Shown one piece after another: positions 35,370 to 47,382 of a stretch of DNA of 64,000 nt. The position numbers and the translations under genes were made by a program. Every line of letters starts with the position of its first letter. Position 1 is the stretch's first letter. The notes under the pieces were generated by a model. That model saw only the letters and a program-made list of their open reading frames with translations. It did no database searches and was not told the origin of the DNA. Source of the DNA: Paenibacillus massiliensis 2301065 = DSM 16942 (GTDB lineage Bacteria > Bacillota > Bacilli > Paenibacillales > Paenibacillaceae); contig NZ_KB898185.1 in NCBI RefSeq assembly GCF_000377505.1, forward strand, positions 834,980-898,979. The letters are read 5' to 3'.

Positions 35370-37676
35370 TCATTTTGTCGGCTTTTCTATAACCCACAGA
35401 CAGGTACTGTCCGGCAATGGCACAGGGTTCGCCTTCTCGTCCCTCAAGTCGATCCGCTCCTGAAGTGCCTCCGTATAGCCTGCCTGCAGATAATGCTCTG
35501 CTACCAAAATACCTGCCTCTTCCCCGAGGGTCTCATGAATGAACTTCCGATAACCGGACGGTGTCAGATAGCCGAATTGCTCCTGCACCTCGTGTACATA
35601 AGCCTCGGCACCCCAGGTATATGTATAGAGGAACTCCATCGCATCATTCACAGGCAGCTCCACCTCATCATCACCTAGCACCGTATATTCAATCTTCCTG
35701 CCTGCAAAATCCTTCGCATAGCGCTCAAGCCAGCGTACACCATCAGCTTCCAGAAAACGAATACGTCTACGCTGCTCCAGCGGCTCGGTCATGATGCCAT
35801 CTCGAATGATGATCCTCCCACCCGGGGCAAGGACCCGGTACGCACTACGCAATGCATCGGCTACAGTGAGCAGGTTGAATTTGTGGCCGTCCCGCTCAAT
35901 ATACGAATATAGCTCATGCAGTATGGATGAGAAAATGATCGTATCCACGCTTCCAGGCTCAATACTGCTCTCCAGTTGAAGCGCATCTCCCTTCATGACC
36001 TGCCACTGATGCCCCTCCAACTGCTTCTTGCGCTCTAGCGCCTCAATGACATTCGTTGAAATATCAATCCCTACAGCCTGCACATCAGGCAACTCCTGCT
36101 CGATCAAGTCCAGCAGCACACCACCGCCTGGTCCGATATCCAGTACGCGAGTCCCGGAAATGTAATCCAGCATGACCCGCTTGTAGTCTACTGTCTGGTT
36201 CATGTCCGCGAGATAGCGCTCCTCGTTGTGGAAACGGTCATACGCATCTCGACGCAGATCAAACAAATCAAAGAGCAGCAACACTGCCTGCTCATAGAGC
36301 GGAGTCTTCTCTGCCTCAATACAAAATTCGATCAGCTTGTTGGCTGCGGGCGAGAATTCAAAGTTAACAAATACGGTGTCTGAGAGCGACGGAGGCTGCT
36401 TTAGCTGATAATGCAGGTGAGGATTGTCCGGCTGCTGCCCGTTCAGGATCTCCTCCCAGCTCAGTTCACGCAAAAATTTCTCGATCATTCGCTTCTTATA
36501 CACATTAATGTGCTTCTGCCCTTTGTAATCGTAGTAGATCATGTTCATGAACAGTTCGAAGCTGATATGCCGAAGCTGTTGACTCCATCTGCCTGTAAAT
36601 TCATCTGCCGCATAGGCGCTGTTGTTCATGAATGAAGCTTCAGCCCCATGCCTATCATTAAGGGACACCGCATGCTCCTGCGACTGCGGCTTCGTCTCCA
36701 GTTCTGTCAAATCCAATCCCGTTGAGCCCGATACGACTGAGTCACTTACTGCTGTGCCGGATACGTCTGAGTGGCGCAGCGCCAGCAGGAAGATCTTCAC
36801 GACCTCCTCCAGAGAGAAATTCTGCAACGCGGATTCCACGTACCATAGTGTCTTGTCTTGCATATCCGCGAGAGCAGGAATAACACCTTCTATCTGTTCC
36901 AGTTGGGCAAATGCTTGACCAAACGCTTCGCCCCCTTCAATAGATGCACTACGTAAACGCATGAGGCGCTCTCGAATCGTCCAAGCCACCTCCCGCTCAC
37001 CTGCTGCAATACTACAGATGAGTTGCTTCACTTCGGGCTGTACCCGCTCCCACAAAGCCAGATCCACTGCTCCGATGATACAAGCGTTTAGTGGAAGCAA
37101 TACCGAATCCAGCTCATCCGCTGAGAGATACCCTTTCTCTACAAGTTCTATCAAAGGCTCATGGGCCGAGAAGGGAACCTCTCCCCGGATGTATTGACCA
37201 ATCAGGCCATGAGTAGCGATCAAGCGCTCCACCACTATATCCTTAGTCTGGTCTGCTTCGATCGGATCAGGGATACCCTCCCGCAGTCGCTGCCTAGCAG
37301 CTCCCTCGCCTCGACCATACCGTGCATATAGCTGGGCTGAACCCTCATTATGCACGAACAAATTGATGCCATGAGCTTGCCAGGCCAAGCGTTGGCGCAG
37401 CGTACCGCCTTTCGCTGTCTCTGCCCAGATCAGCACCTGCTCTACCAATTCCTTGACCCAGAAGGACAGCTGCATCGCCTCAAGCAGACGCAGTGAACGC
37501 TCCACATAGTCCAGCACCGGATTGACTTGCCCTTGCAGTTCCTCCAAGGATTCGATACGCTCATAGTTCACGACTCGCTCCTCAGCCGATGCCAGTAGCT
37601 GCAGCCAGCTATGTTGCCCCAACGATGCGGGATCTCCCGAACGGTAGGCAGCAATTGCCTTCAGTGACCGTAACAT
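35370..37676 (-). CDS. Large class I SAM-dependent methyltransferase
   Basis: A 768-residue protein. The SAM-binding motif VLDIGPGGGVLLDLIEQE lies near residue 512, with VGIDIS (motif II) and KGDALQL, then TIIFSSILHELYSY (motif IV) and a GGRIIIRDG strand after it. The first ~480 residues are alpha-helical, leucine-rich and of no family I know, with a low-complexity Ser/Thr/Val stretch (VSGTAVSDSVVSGSTG, about residues 310-325). The substrate is unknown. GGGGAGGGG precedes the ATG. It follows the NUDIX gene by 18 nt on the same strand, so the two form an operon. Confidence 0.85.
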   Translation of the reverse strand: MLRSLKAIAAYRSGDPASLGQHSWLQLLASAEERVVNYERIESLEELQGQVNPVLDYVERSLRLLEAMQLSFWVKELVEQVLIWAETAKGGTLRQRLAWQAHGINLFVHNEGSAQLYARYGRGEGAARQRLREGIPDPIEADQTKDIVVERLIATHGLIGQYIRGEVPFSAHEPLIELVEKGYLSADELDSVLLPLNACIIGAVDLALWERVQPEVKQLICSIAAGEREVAWTIRERLMRLRSASIEGGEAFGQAFAQLEQIEGVIPALADMQDKTLWYVESALQNFSLEEVVKIFLLALRHSDVSGTAVSDSVVSGSTGLDLTELETKPQSQEHAVSLNDRHGAEASFMNNSAYAADEFTGRWSQQLRHISFELFMNMIYYDYKGQKHINVYKKRMIEKFLRELSWEEILNGQQPDNPHLHYQLKQPPSLSDTVFVNFEFSPAANKLIEFCIEAEKTPLYEQAVLLLFDLFDLRRDAYDRFHNEERYLADMNQTVDYKRVMLDYISGTRVLDIGPGGGVLLDLIEQELPDVQAVGIDISTNVIEALERKKQLEGHQWQVMKGDALQLESSIEPGSVDTIIFSSILHELYSYIERDGHKFNLLTVADALRSAYRVLAPGGRIIIRDGIMTEPLEQRRRIRFLEADGVRWLERYAKDFAGRKIEYTVLGDDEVELPVNDAMEFLYTYTWGAEAYVHEVQEQFGYLTPSGYRKFIHETLGEEAGILVAEHYLQAGYTEALQERIDLRDEKANPVPLPDSTCLWVIEKPTK

Positions 37677-37694
37677 CTACTCATCCCCTCCCCT

Positions 37695-38180
37695 TCATTT
37701 CTCTCCGTCTAATATAGCGGCAATCAAGCGCTTCTGGTGGCTAGGTAGATCCGCAGGCAGATGCATCCTGTCGCAGAACATAGCCTCAGATATTTCGCTA
37801 TTGGCCTGGAATGTCCCACCGGTCACGATGCCTCTATACACCAGTTCAACCCGTCCTGGCTTCGTGCTGTAGATCGCCCGCTCCAGTCGGGTAATCGTCA
37901 CCTTGAATTGCGTCTCCTCCCATATTTCTCGCTCCAGCGCCTGCTCCGGCTTCTCCATCTCCATCCAGCCCCCCGGGATTCCCCAAGGCTCCTTGTCACG
38001 ATACGTGTGCTTCAACAGCAGGACCTCTCCTGCATCATTCGTGATCACCCCAAGGACAGCAACGAGGAATTTATGCTGTGTCCGGTATACAATGGTATTC
38101 TTCAAGCCCTTCAGTGGCATGTGACGATACATATAGACCAGCCAGTCTCTTGGAATGCGTCGAATCAGTCGTGCCAGCAT
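37695..38180 (-). CDS. NUDIX hydrolase
   Basis: A 161-residue pyrophosphohydrolase. The Nudix box is GGWMEMEKPEQALEREIWEE (about residues 70-89), with the catalytic REIWEE helix intact. KHTYRDKEPWGIPGG leads into it. The substrate is a nucleoside diphosphate derivative of unknown kind. GAAGGTG precedes the ATG. First gene of the pair with the methyltransferase. Confidence 0.93.
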   Translation of the reverse strand: MLARLIRRIPRDWLVYMYRHMPLKGLKNTIVYRTQHKFLVAVLGVITNDAGEVLLLKHTYRDKEPWGIPGGWMEMEKPEQALEREIWEETQFKVTITRLERAIYSTKPGRVELVYRGIVTGGTFQANSEISEAMFCDRMHLPADLPSHQKRLIAAILDGEK

Positions 38181-38265
38181 ACAACACCTTCATTCATGTG
38201 GTTTCCCAATCCATTTTGAATATTACTAATTTTCAGATTGAATAGGCTCCGATTACATTTTGATT

Positions 38266-39138
38266 TTACCGCTCGGGCTGTACTCTATACCAATACGAAT
38301 ATCGATCCCGGAAGCCCATACTTTCATACAATTGCAGAGCAGGCCTGTTATCAGCCAGCACCTGCAAATAAGCATATTGTGCACCTTGAGAAGCTCCCCA
38401 GCGCAATAGATGAAGCAGCAATTGACGCGCATGGCCGCGTCTGCGGAACACAGAATCAGTCCCGATCTCGTAGATTCCCAGACCTCCGCCAGCAACTACT
38501 CCAAGTCCACAGGCTACAGGGATTCCCTCCACATACAGCAACATATAACCTGCATTGAGACCCGAATGACGCAGCAGTCTCTGCTTTACCTCCAGATACT
38601 TGTCACTTAGCCCACTGAGACGTACGACCGTCTCTAGCCACAACGGATTCAATTCCTCGAATATCGTAACCTTGTATCCCGCAGCATCAAGACACTGGGC
38701 ATGTGAGTGCCCTATATTTAGCAACGTGAGTGGCACAGGCCCAGCCAGATCCATGCTTTGCACACGAGACAGATCCGTCTGAACATAGCCACGGGCCTCA
38801 AGTACAGCATCTAGATTGGACGGCTCTGTATACGGTGTTATTTTGAATATGGTTGGCAAGCCAGCCTGCTGATAGTACTGCTCACATCGGTTTATTTTGT
38901 CATCTAAATGCTGTATGTCATTTATATGCTGTGTGTCATTTATACTCTGTGCGTCTTTCTTTGACCCGGCATACAACGGGCTTATGGAATTAGAGCGCTT
39001 CGTGTAGCCTCCAGCGAATCTGAGCAGCCATCCGTCCAGCTCCAGCTGCTTCAGCGCAGGCCAACTCTGCAAAGACTGTTCTTCTAAGAATTTATACACC
39101 TGAAATCCCCCATCCATTTCTGCAGCACGATGCATCAT
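38266..39138 (-). CDS. GNAT family N-acetyltransferase
   Basis: Up to 290 residues. The C-terminal GNAT core is clear: YEIGTDSVFRRRGHARQLLLHLLRWGASQGAQYAYLQV with the R-R-G-H-A loop, then ADNRPALQLYESMGF. The N-terminal half is a second, degenerate GNAT-like fold (SWPALKQLELDGWLLRFAGGYTKRSNS), as in two-domain acetyltransferases. Residues ~62-80 hold a six-residue tandem repeat (QSINDT-QHINDI-QHLDDK), coded by an 18-bp minisatellite. The start is uncertain: a GTG at 39099 has GGGGGA six nt upstream, better than either ATG. Confidence 0.88.
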   Translation of the reverse strand: MMHRAAEMDGGFQVYKFLEEQSLQSWPALKQLELDGWLLRFAGGYTKRSNSISPLYAGSKKDAQSINDTQHINDIQHLDDKINRCEQYYQQAGLPTIFKITPYTEPSNLDAVLEARGYVQTDLSRVQSMDLAGPVPLTLLNIGHSHAQCLDAAGYKVTIFEELNPLWLETVVRLSGLSDKYLEVKQRLLRHSGLNAGYMLLYVEGIPVACGLGVVAGGGLGIYEIGTDSVFRRRGHARQLLLHLLRWGASQGAQYAYLQVLADNRPALQLYESMGFRDRYSYWYRVQPER

Positions 39139-39468
39139 CCGTGAATAGACCCTGAACCATGCAACACATCGGCAAGAGAAGCATCATCGCTTCTATGCTG
39201 CTATGCAGAAGTCGTAATCGGAAGTGCAAGAAGCCTATACAAAGAATTAATATACATTAATATGAATAATAATTCAAAATGGAAAAGAGTATTCTTTCCC
39301 ATATTATACAGGGCCTCTGAATGCGTCGGCAAACTCCGGCTTTCGCACAGCAACGGGAATAGGATGAGCTACCCAATGAATATACATGCTGTAGCGGAGG
39401 CTATGCATGATTCCAATGTCAGGCTTATAGCGCTTGACCAACACTCGGTGCTCAGGGGGAGAATACGA
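39139..39468. other. Divergent intergenic region
   Basis: About 330 nt between the GNAT gene and the glycosyltransferase start. The frame of the latter is open from 39262, but no ribosome-binding site supports those codons. AT-rich around 39240-39290, where a promoter is likely; no other element seen. Confidence 0.4.
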
Positions 39469-40557
39469 TTGCCAACCATTAGCCTATGTATGATCGTCAA
39501 AAATGAGGAAGAGGTGCTCGACGGCTGTCTCAGCTCTGTCGCGGACCTCGTGGACGAGATTGTCATTGTGGATACAGGGTCCGATGACCGGACCAAGGAA
39601 ATTGCTGCACGATTTGGCGCCAAAATTGTGGATTTTGTCTGGAGAGATCATTTTGCGGATGCCCGGAATTTTGCCTTCGACCATGCCACCCAGGAGTACA
39701 TTCTCTGGCTTGATGCAGACGATGAGCTACTGGAGCCCGATCGGATCAAGCTGCGGGCGTTGAAGGAGAACCTTCCTCCTTCTGTCGATGCTGTGTCAAT
39801 GTTCTATAACACTGGCTTCAATGCCCAAGGGGAGGTCAGCTTCCAGTTCCGACGTCACCGACTGGTCAAGCGTGCCTGCAACTTCAGATGGTTCGGGGCC
39901 GTTCATGAGTATTTGCAGGTGGGCGGTAACATCTTCACCACCGACATTGCTATATCGCATCGCAAATTCAAGAAGACTGCTACAGAGCCTTCAGGTTCGG
40001 TTGGGCGTAATCTGCGCATCTATGAGCGGATGGCTACTGAGGGTAGAGAATTCACTCCGCGGGACTTGTTCTATTACGGCAATGAGCTGCGGGAGCATGG
40101 TCAGCACGAGAAGGCGTTGGAGATCTATGAGAAATTCCTTGCCACCAAGCAGGGCTGGATTGAGGATGAGATTCGAACCTGTCAGCATATGGCGGATTGC
40201 AAGGCTGCACTCGGGAACCAGGAAGAGGCCGTCCTGACGAGCATGCGTGCACTTCTCTATGATCGTCCACGGCCAGATGCGAGCTGCACGCTGGGAGATC
40301 ATTTTATGCGCAAGCAGAAATATGCAGCTGCCATCTACTGGTATGAGCAGGCCTTATACTTTGAACACCGGGAATTACCCGGCTTTCACCACAAATCACT
40401 CACGACTTGGTATCCCTATCTTCAGCTCTGTGTCTGTCACTGGCAATTGGGAGACAAGGAAGCCTCCCGAAGCTGCAATGAGAAGGCTGCCAGCTATCAT
40501 CCCGAGCATCCTAGCATTGTCTCTAATCAGAAGCTGTTCGAGGGGTCCGCTACCTAA
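39469..40557 (+). CDS. Family 2 glycosyltransferase with TPR-like C-terminus
   Basis: A 362-residue cytosolic transferase. The start is a TTG giving MPTISLCMIVKNEEE, with GGGGGAG 7 nt upstream; this is the standard N-terminus of the family, whereas 69 further upstream codons lack support. The GT-A motifs are VDTGSDDRTKEIA and EYILWLDADDEL (DxD), with AVHEYL beyond. The last ~150 residues are helical repeats (YGNELREHGQHEKALEIYEKFL; YAAAIYWYEQALYF), typical of TPR units. Such SunS-like enzymes often glycosylate proteins, and the collagen-like protein 0.3 kb away is a natural substrate, but that is inference. Confidence 0.92.
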   Translation: MPTISLCMIVKNEEEVLDGCLSSVADLVDEIVIVDTGSDDRTKEIAARFGAKIVDFVWRDHFADARNFAFDHATQEYILWLDADDELLEPDRIKLRALKENLPPSVDAVSMFYNTGFNAQGEVSFQFRRHRLVKRACNFRWFGAVHEYLQVGGNIFTTDIAISHRKFKKTATEPSGSVGRNLRIYERMATEGREFTPRDLFYYGNELREHGQHEKALEIYEKFLATKQGWIEDEIRTCQHMADCKAALGNQEEAVLTSMRALLYDRPRPDASCTLGDHFMRKQKYAAAIYWYEQALYFEHRELPGFHHKSLTTWYPYLQLCVCHWQLGDKEASRSCNEKAASYHPEHPSIVSNQKLFEGSAT

Positions 40558-40758
40558 TCGCAGCGAGTGAAGGCAGACAGACACAGATAGTGATAAACAT
40601 ACAGATACGGATACACAAGAGAATTATCCCGGCATCCACCAAATGATACCCGTCATGTAGATTGTAGAAGCAGGTGTATGCTTAATGAACTTATTTCAAT
40701 AAGCTAGGGCTACTCACAAAGTAATACATGATTTAACGCTTTACTGGAAAATAGACAA
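40558..40758. other. Gene-free stretch before the shared terminator
   Basis: About 200 nt between convergent genes, with no ORF carrying a ribosome-binding site and no recognised element apart from the hairpin that follows. Confidence 0.4.
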
Positions 40759-40798
40759 AAGAAGCTTCTAAGCGCATCAATTGGCTTAGAAGCTTCTT
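40759..40798. terminator. Bidirectional terminator
   Basis: A perfect 15-bp stem, AAGAAGCTTCTAAGC / GCTTAGAAGCTTCTT, with a 10-nt loop. The minus strand continues TTTTGTCTATTTTCC. It serves the convergent glycosyltransferase and DUF4183 genes. Confidence 0.85.
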
Positions 40799-40865
40799 CG
40801 CTTTAATCCGTAGCATAGCTTTCAGGTTGGATACTGGACACAACCTGCTTTGTACTTAAACCAGA

Positions 40866-41150
40866 TCAGTTAACGACAATTTCTACCAGCAGAGGTGTGG
40901 CTGGATCAAGGGCATCACCGTCAGGTATAGTGATCGTTGTCGTTGTGATGGTTGAAGTCTCAGCTAATTGAGGGACACCATTGACATATAGAACGTAGTA
41001 CGCGAAGGTGGCTGGGAAAGCCGTTGCTGCTGTCCCGGCATCGTTCGTGAAGCTGGTAGCAGCAATAGCGAACGTTGCACCTGTTCCAGTACCATCACCA
41101 AAAGTTGCTGCGAACTTTCTGGACGCCTGGAAGGGAGGAGTAATTGGCAT
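40866..41150 (-). CDS. DUF4183 domain protein
   Basis: A 94-residue protein that is almost only a DUF4183 domain: FTNDAGTAATAFPATFAYYVLYVNGVPQLAETSTITTTTITIPDGD and LLVEIVV at the end. The domain is found in Bacillus-group spore-surface proteins, commonly at the end of collagen-like chains. AGGAGGTGAG precedes the ATG. It has the same domain as the C-terminus of the neighbouring collagen-like gene, 112 nt upstream on the same strand. Confidence 0.88.
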   Translation of the reverse strand: MPITPPFQASRKFAATFGDGTGTGATFAIAATSFTNDAGTAATAFPATFAYYVLYVNGVPQLAETSTITTTTITIPDGDALDPATPLLVEIVVN

Positions 41151-41262
41151 TATGACTCACCTCCTTTCTCTGTACCAAATTATGCTTGGTAAATGAGAAA
41201 GGGACGGCAGAAGGATGAGATGAAAAGACTATTTTTATAGCTTATATAAAAGATTCACTTAT

Positions 41263-43725
<2,463 letters not shown>

Positions 43726-43777
43726 CTCCCCTTACGACAACAGGATTTAGTATTTCACCTGTTTGCCGAAAGGGGAG
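43726..43777 (-). terminator. Terminator of the sugar ABC operon
   Basis: CTCCCCTT / AAGGGGAG outer arms, an inner AACAGG / CCTGTT stem, and TGTTTTTT after the stem on the minus strand, about 110 nt past the stop codon of the last permease gene. Confidence 0.85.
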
Positions 43778-43887
43778 CATATTACGTATGGATGAAGCCA
43801 TCTTCTTGCTGTGTGTAATCTGAACTGTGCAATATGAACTGTGGATGACGCACCGTCCTCATTGAACGATTCCTCTGCTTATCTGCC

Positions 43888-44763
43888 TTATCCCTTCACA
43901 GCTCCATCCATCAGCCCATGAATCAATTGCTTCTGGAACAGCAGGATGATGAGCAGCAGTGGCAGTACACTGATGACCGACCCGGACATGATCAGCTCAT
44001 AGGGCGTCCGCGCACCCGATTCCAGGGCCCGAACAGCGAGAGATACCGTCTGCTCGCCTGGTGAACGCAGCACAATCAGCGGCCACAGGAAATTATTCCA
44101 CTGATTGACGAAGGTAATAATACCTAGACTCGCCAGGGCAGGCCGCAGGTTTGGCAATACGACATGTGTAAAAATTTTAAACTCTGAGCAGCCGTCAATT
44201 CGTGATGCCTCCAGTAGCTCCGTATGAATGCTGTCACAGTATTGGCGCATGAAAAAGATACCGAACGCATTAGCCACATTCGTAATAATGACGCCCCATG
44301 GATTATCGATCAGTCCCAGCGAACGGTAGATCTCGAACATTGGAATGATCGTCGTCTCAGACGGGACCATCATGGAGGCAAGTACAATGGCGAAGAGCAG
44401 GCTTTTGAAACGGAACTGGTATTTGGCAAAAGCATACCCTGCCAGCGTACAGAAGAACAGCGCTAGTGCCGTATGAATTACGGTAATAAAGAGACTATTG
44501 TAGATGACCGTGCCGAACATGCGCTCCTTGAACAGGATGACATAGTTGTCCCATTGCGGGTTGACAGGAATCCACATCGGCGGATTCAGGAAGATATCCC
44601 TTCGCTCCTTCAGTGAGGAGCTGACCATCCAGAATAGCGGGAACAACGAAGCGATCGTGATCAGCACGAGGATGGTATAGGCGCTTGCTTTTTTTAGCGT
44701 ATTTCTGACTCGATATGGAATTCGTGATTCCTTATTATGCATATTTGCTGTTGCTGCTGGCAT
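43888..44763 (-). CDS. Carbohydrate ABC transporter permease (MalG type)
   Basis: A 291-residue inner-membrane permease with six helices. The EAA loop that docks the ATPase is EASRIDGCSEFKIFTHVVLPNLRP (about residues 190-213). It begins MPAATANMHNKE with GGAGGT 9 nt upstream; a GTG 7 codons earlier overlaps the ribosome-binding site and is not the start. It pairs with the MalF-type permease 21 nt upstream. No ATPase gene is present, as usual for Firmicute systems that share MsmX/UgpC. Confidence 0.94.
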   Translation of the reverse strand: MPAATANMHNKESRIPYRVRNTLKKASAYTILVLITIASLFPLFWMVSSSLKERRDIFLNPPMWIPVNPQWDNYVILFKERMFGTVIYNSLFITVIHTALALFFCTLAGYAFAKYQFRFKSLLFAIVLASMMVPSETTIIPMFEIYRSLGLIDNPWGVIITNVANAFGIFFMRQYCDSIHTELLEASRIDGCSEFKIFTHVVLPNLRPALASLGIITFVNQWNNFLWPLIVLRSPGEQTVSLAVRALESGARTPYELIMSGSVISVLPLLLIILLFQKQLIHGLMDGAVKG

Positions 44764-44784
44764 GGTGTTCTCACCTCCGCTCAC

Positions 44785-45669
44785 TTAGTCTTTGTCTCGG
44801 GATACACGCAGTTGAATGAAGGTCAGCGTCATCATCAGGAAAAAGAACATGACAGCTATTGCCGATGCATATCCAAAATTCAGATTGCGGAAGCTCTCCT
44901 GATACACCAGCAACACGGGTGTCATGGTTGAATTGACCGGACCACCCTTCGTCAGAATGAACGGCTCCACGAATAGGCCGTATGAACCCAAGGTCGAGAG
45001 CACGAGACAGAAGACCAGGATTTTCTTGAGCAAGGGCAACGTAATTCGTGTAAAAGACTGGAAGGGCGAAGCCCCGTCCATATAAGCCGATTCATAGACC
45101 TCCTTGGGAATATTCTGAAGCCCGGCGAGAATCAGAATCATGTTATAGCCCATCCAGCGGTACATGACCATGGCAGCGACTGAGACGCGGGCCCACCAAG
45201 CGGAATCCAGCCATTGAATCGGCTGCGCGATGATGCCAAGCTTGGTCAGGATGACATTCACCAGACCATTTTCACTGTTGAGCAAAATGGTAAAAACAAA
45301 CGAGACCGCGACAACTGCCATAATATTCGGGGTGAAGAAGGCCATTCGAAAAAAACCCTTCCCCTTCACCCACGCCTGGTTCAGCAGGACTGCAACCAAT
45401 GTTGCGATCAGCAGCATCAGCGGTACATAGAGCAGCATGATAATTCCACCATTAACAATTGAGAGCCAGAATACATTGTCCTGAAACAGACGGACATAAT
45501 TGTCCAGACCGACGAAGGTCTTGGTCTTGCCTCCATTCCATTCCACCAGGCTCAGATAGAATGAATACAGAAACGGATACAGCAGGAACACCATGAACAG
45601 GATGAAGAAAGGAGAAATAAACACATATGGAGCGGACCTCTGCTGCCATCTCCACCACTTGGAAGCCAT
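44785..45669 (-). CDS. Carbohydrate ABC transporter permease (MalF type)
   Basis: A 294-residue permease. APYVFISPFFILFMVFLLYP is the characteristic first helix, and ESAYMDGASPFQSFTRITLPLL the EAA loop (about residues 190-211). GGAGGGATG precedes the ATG. It lies between the solute-binding protein gene (36 nt upstream) and the second permease. The substrate is probably cellobiose or another beta-glucoside, judged from the GH94 enzyme in the same locus. Confidence 0.94.
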   Translation of the reverse strand: MASKWWRWQQRSAPYVFISPFFILFMVFLLYPFLYSFYLSLVEWNGGKTKTFVGLDNYVRLFQDNVFWLSIVNGGIIMLLYVPLMLLIATLVAVLLNQAWVKGKGFFRMAFFTPNIMAVVAVSFVFTILLNSENGLVNVILTKLGIIAQPIQWLDSAWWARVSVAAMVMYRWMGYNMILILAGLQNIPKEVYESAYMDGASPFQSFTRITLPLLKKILVFCLVLSTLGSYGLFVEPFILTKGGPVNSTMTPVLLVYQESFRNLNFGYASAIAVMFFFLMMTLTFIQLRVSRDKD

Positions 45670-45705
45670 TGAATCATCCCTCCATAAGATTAAATTATCG
45701 GTAAA

Positions 45706-47013
45706 TTAATTACGGCCTGTACGGCTTCGCAGCTCGTCAGCGGTCTTCTGGAACGTATCGGCGACAGAGGCGTTGTTCAGGAATACCTCAGCGAACGCAT
45801 CCCTCATCAACTGATTGGCTACTGGGAAATCCACGGTATACGCCTGCGGGTAGATCTGTCCCAATGCCTCAGTGAATACTTCCCGCACCGGCTGATTACC
45901 GAAGTACTCGACAGGCTCAGCGTAGGCTTCATCCTCAAAGGTTGTCTGCAGCGATGGCAGGAACCCGCCCTCCTCCATCATCTTTAGCTGCGAATCCTCC
46001 CGTCCCAGCATGAATTCGATGAAGGTCCACGCCTCCTCCGGATGCTCGGAATTCGCGTTAATCGCCAGATTGGAGCCGCCATCGTTGGCGCTCGCATAAG
46101 GGTCCGACTCGGACCATTTCGGCATCGGCACGACTCCCCATTTGCCTGAACTGTCCGGATCAATCAGATTGGAGAGTAGATTATCGTACCAGGCCGCGCC
46201 TACAATTGTCGCAATGTTCCCATCGGCAAAGGCGTTCAGCCAATTCTCGGAGAAGGCTTCTGCATCCACGATCAGTCCATCCTTCACCATGCTGGCGTAG
46301 AATTCCCCGGTCTCGATGACTTCAGGAGCATCCAGCGACACATTGCCATCCTTGTCAAAATACCATTGTCCCCGCTGCCACATCATCGTCTCGAAGAAAC
46401 GGTTGTTGGAGCGTGTGCGAGAATCTGCGAACATGGCTTTGCCTGTCTTTTCCTTAATTAAGTTGCCTGCTTCCTTATAATCCTCGAAGGTCTTGATCTG
46501 CTCCGCTACTTGCTCTGGCTCGGTCGGCAGCCCGGCAGCCTCGAAGATATCCTTACGATAGAACATCACGACAGGACCGCTATCCCATGGCATGGCGTAG
46601 ACCTTGTCATCCTTCATCGCGTCCTCCCATTTGAAGGGCACCATTTTATCGCGATACGGGGCCGTCTTCTCGGTCAGATCATACAGCGCGTCAATGCTGA
46701 CCATCTGCGCCAGGTTGCTGGATTCCACCGCCACGATATCTGGCATCTTGTCTCCTGTATTCGCTGCAATCAGGAACTTCTGATAGAGGTCCGTCTGACC
46801 CATGAGCTGATACTCAATCTCGATATTCGGGTGGGCCTGCTTAAACGCTTCCATATTTGTGTCCAGACCAATCTGGGCTGAGTCCCATATCCATACGACA
46901 AGCTTGACCTGCTCTCCTGAATCATTCTCGCCTGAGCTACTGCTGGAGCAGCCTGTAAGCAAAATGATCAAGGCTACGATCAGCAGCGCAGATTGCTTCA
47001 ATTTCTTTACCAT
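45706..47013 (-). CDS. Sugar ABC transporter substrate-binding lipoprotein
   Basis: A 435-residue lipoprotein. The signal sequence ends LIVALIILLTGCSSSSSGE with the lipidated Cys near residue 22. The mature part starts VKLVVWIWDSAQIGLDTNMEAFKQAHPNIEIEYQ, a type-1 SBP of the sugar group, and contains DIVAVESSNLAQMVSIDALYDLT. GGGGGATG precedes the ATG. First gene of the importer operon; a promoter is predicted at 47085-47113. Confidence 0.93.
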   Translation of the reverse strand: MVKKLKQSALLIVALIILLTGCSSSSSGENDSGEQVKLVVWIWDSAQIGLDTNMEAFKQAHPNIEIEYQLMGQTDLYQKFLIAANTGDKMPDIVAVESSNLAQMVSIDALYDLTEKTAPYRDKMVPFKWEDAMKDDKVYAMPWDSGPVVMFYRKDIFEAAGLPTEPEQVAEQIKTFEDYKEAGNLIKEKTGKAMFADSRTRSNNRFFETMMWQRGQWYFDKDGNVSLDAPEVIETGEFYASMVKDGLIVDAEAFSENWLNAFADGNIATIVGAAWYDNLLSNLIDPDSSGKWGVVPMPKWSESDPYASANDGGSNLAINANSEHPEEAWTFIEFMLGREDSQLKMMEEGGFLPSLQTTFEDEAYAEPVEYFGNQPVREVFTEALGQIYPQAYTVDFPVANQLMRDAFAEVFLNNASVADTFQKTADELRSRTGRN

Positions 47014-47084
47014 GCCTGCATCCCCCTTGTGTTGTGTGATATGCAGTGCGCCCTACCATGCTTCGTAGTGCACGCTTCCGCTTT

Positions 47085-47113
47085 ATCGTACCGAATGGAC
47101 GTCTGCCTTGAAA
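47085..47113 (-). promoter_or_regulatory. Candidate promoter of the sugar importer operon
   Basis: On the minus strand: TTTCAA, a 17-nt spacer, TACGAT, giving a ~64-nt leader before the SBP start. The rest of the 370-nt gap to the response regulator (47114-47382) shows AAGCTTC-type direct repeats near 47250-47310 but no clear terminator. Confidence 0.4.
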
Positions 47114-47382
47114 TGGATATTCATCTGTAAAACATTGTTCATTTGTTCGACTGCGGCTCATAGTTGGGTCGCTTCCTGAACTTGTTGTCATTTTGTTTTA
47201 AAGGGCGTATCTGAAATGGGCTTGGATGAGTAGAAATCAGTCATAGAGGCGAAGCTTATGCTTTCGAAGCAGCTTTCTTGCAGGAAGCTTTCAGCTTGGC
47301 TTCTCTAGGACTTATTTGGCTCTCCGCTCCCTGTTTCTTGTAAAGGTTTGTGTGCTGGTTTGTATACAAGCCCCTATCTTCT

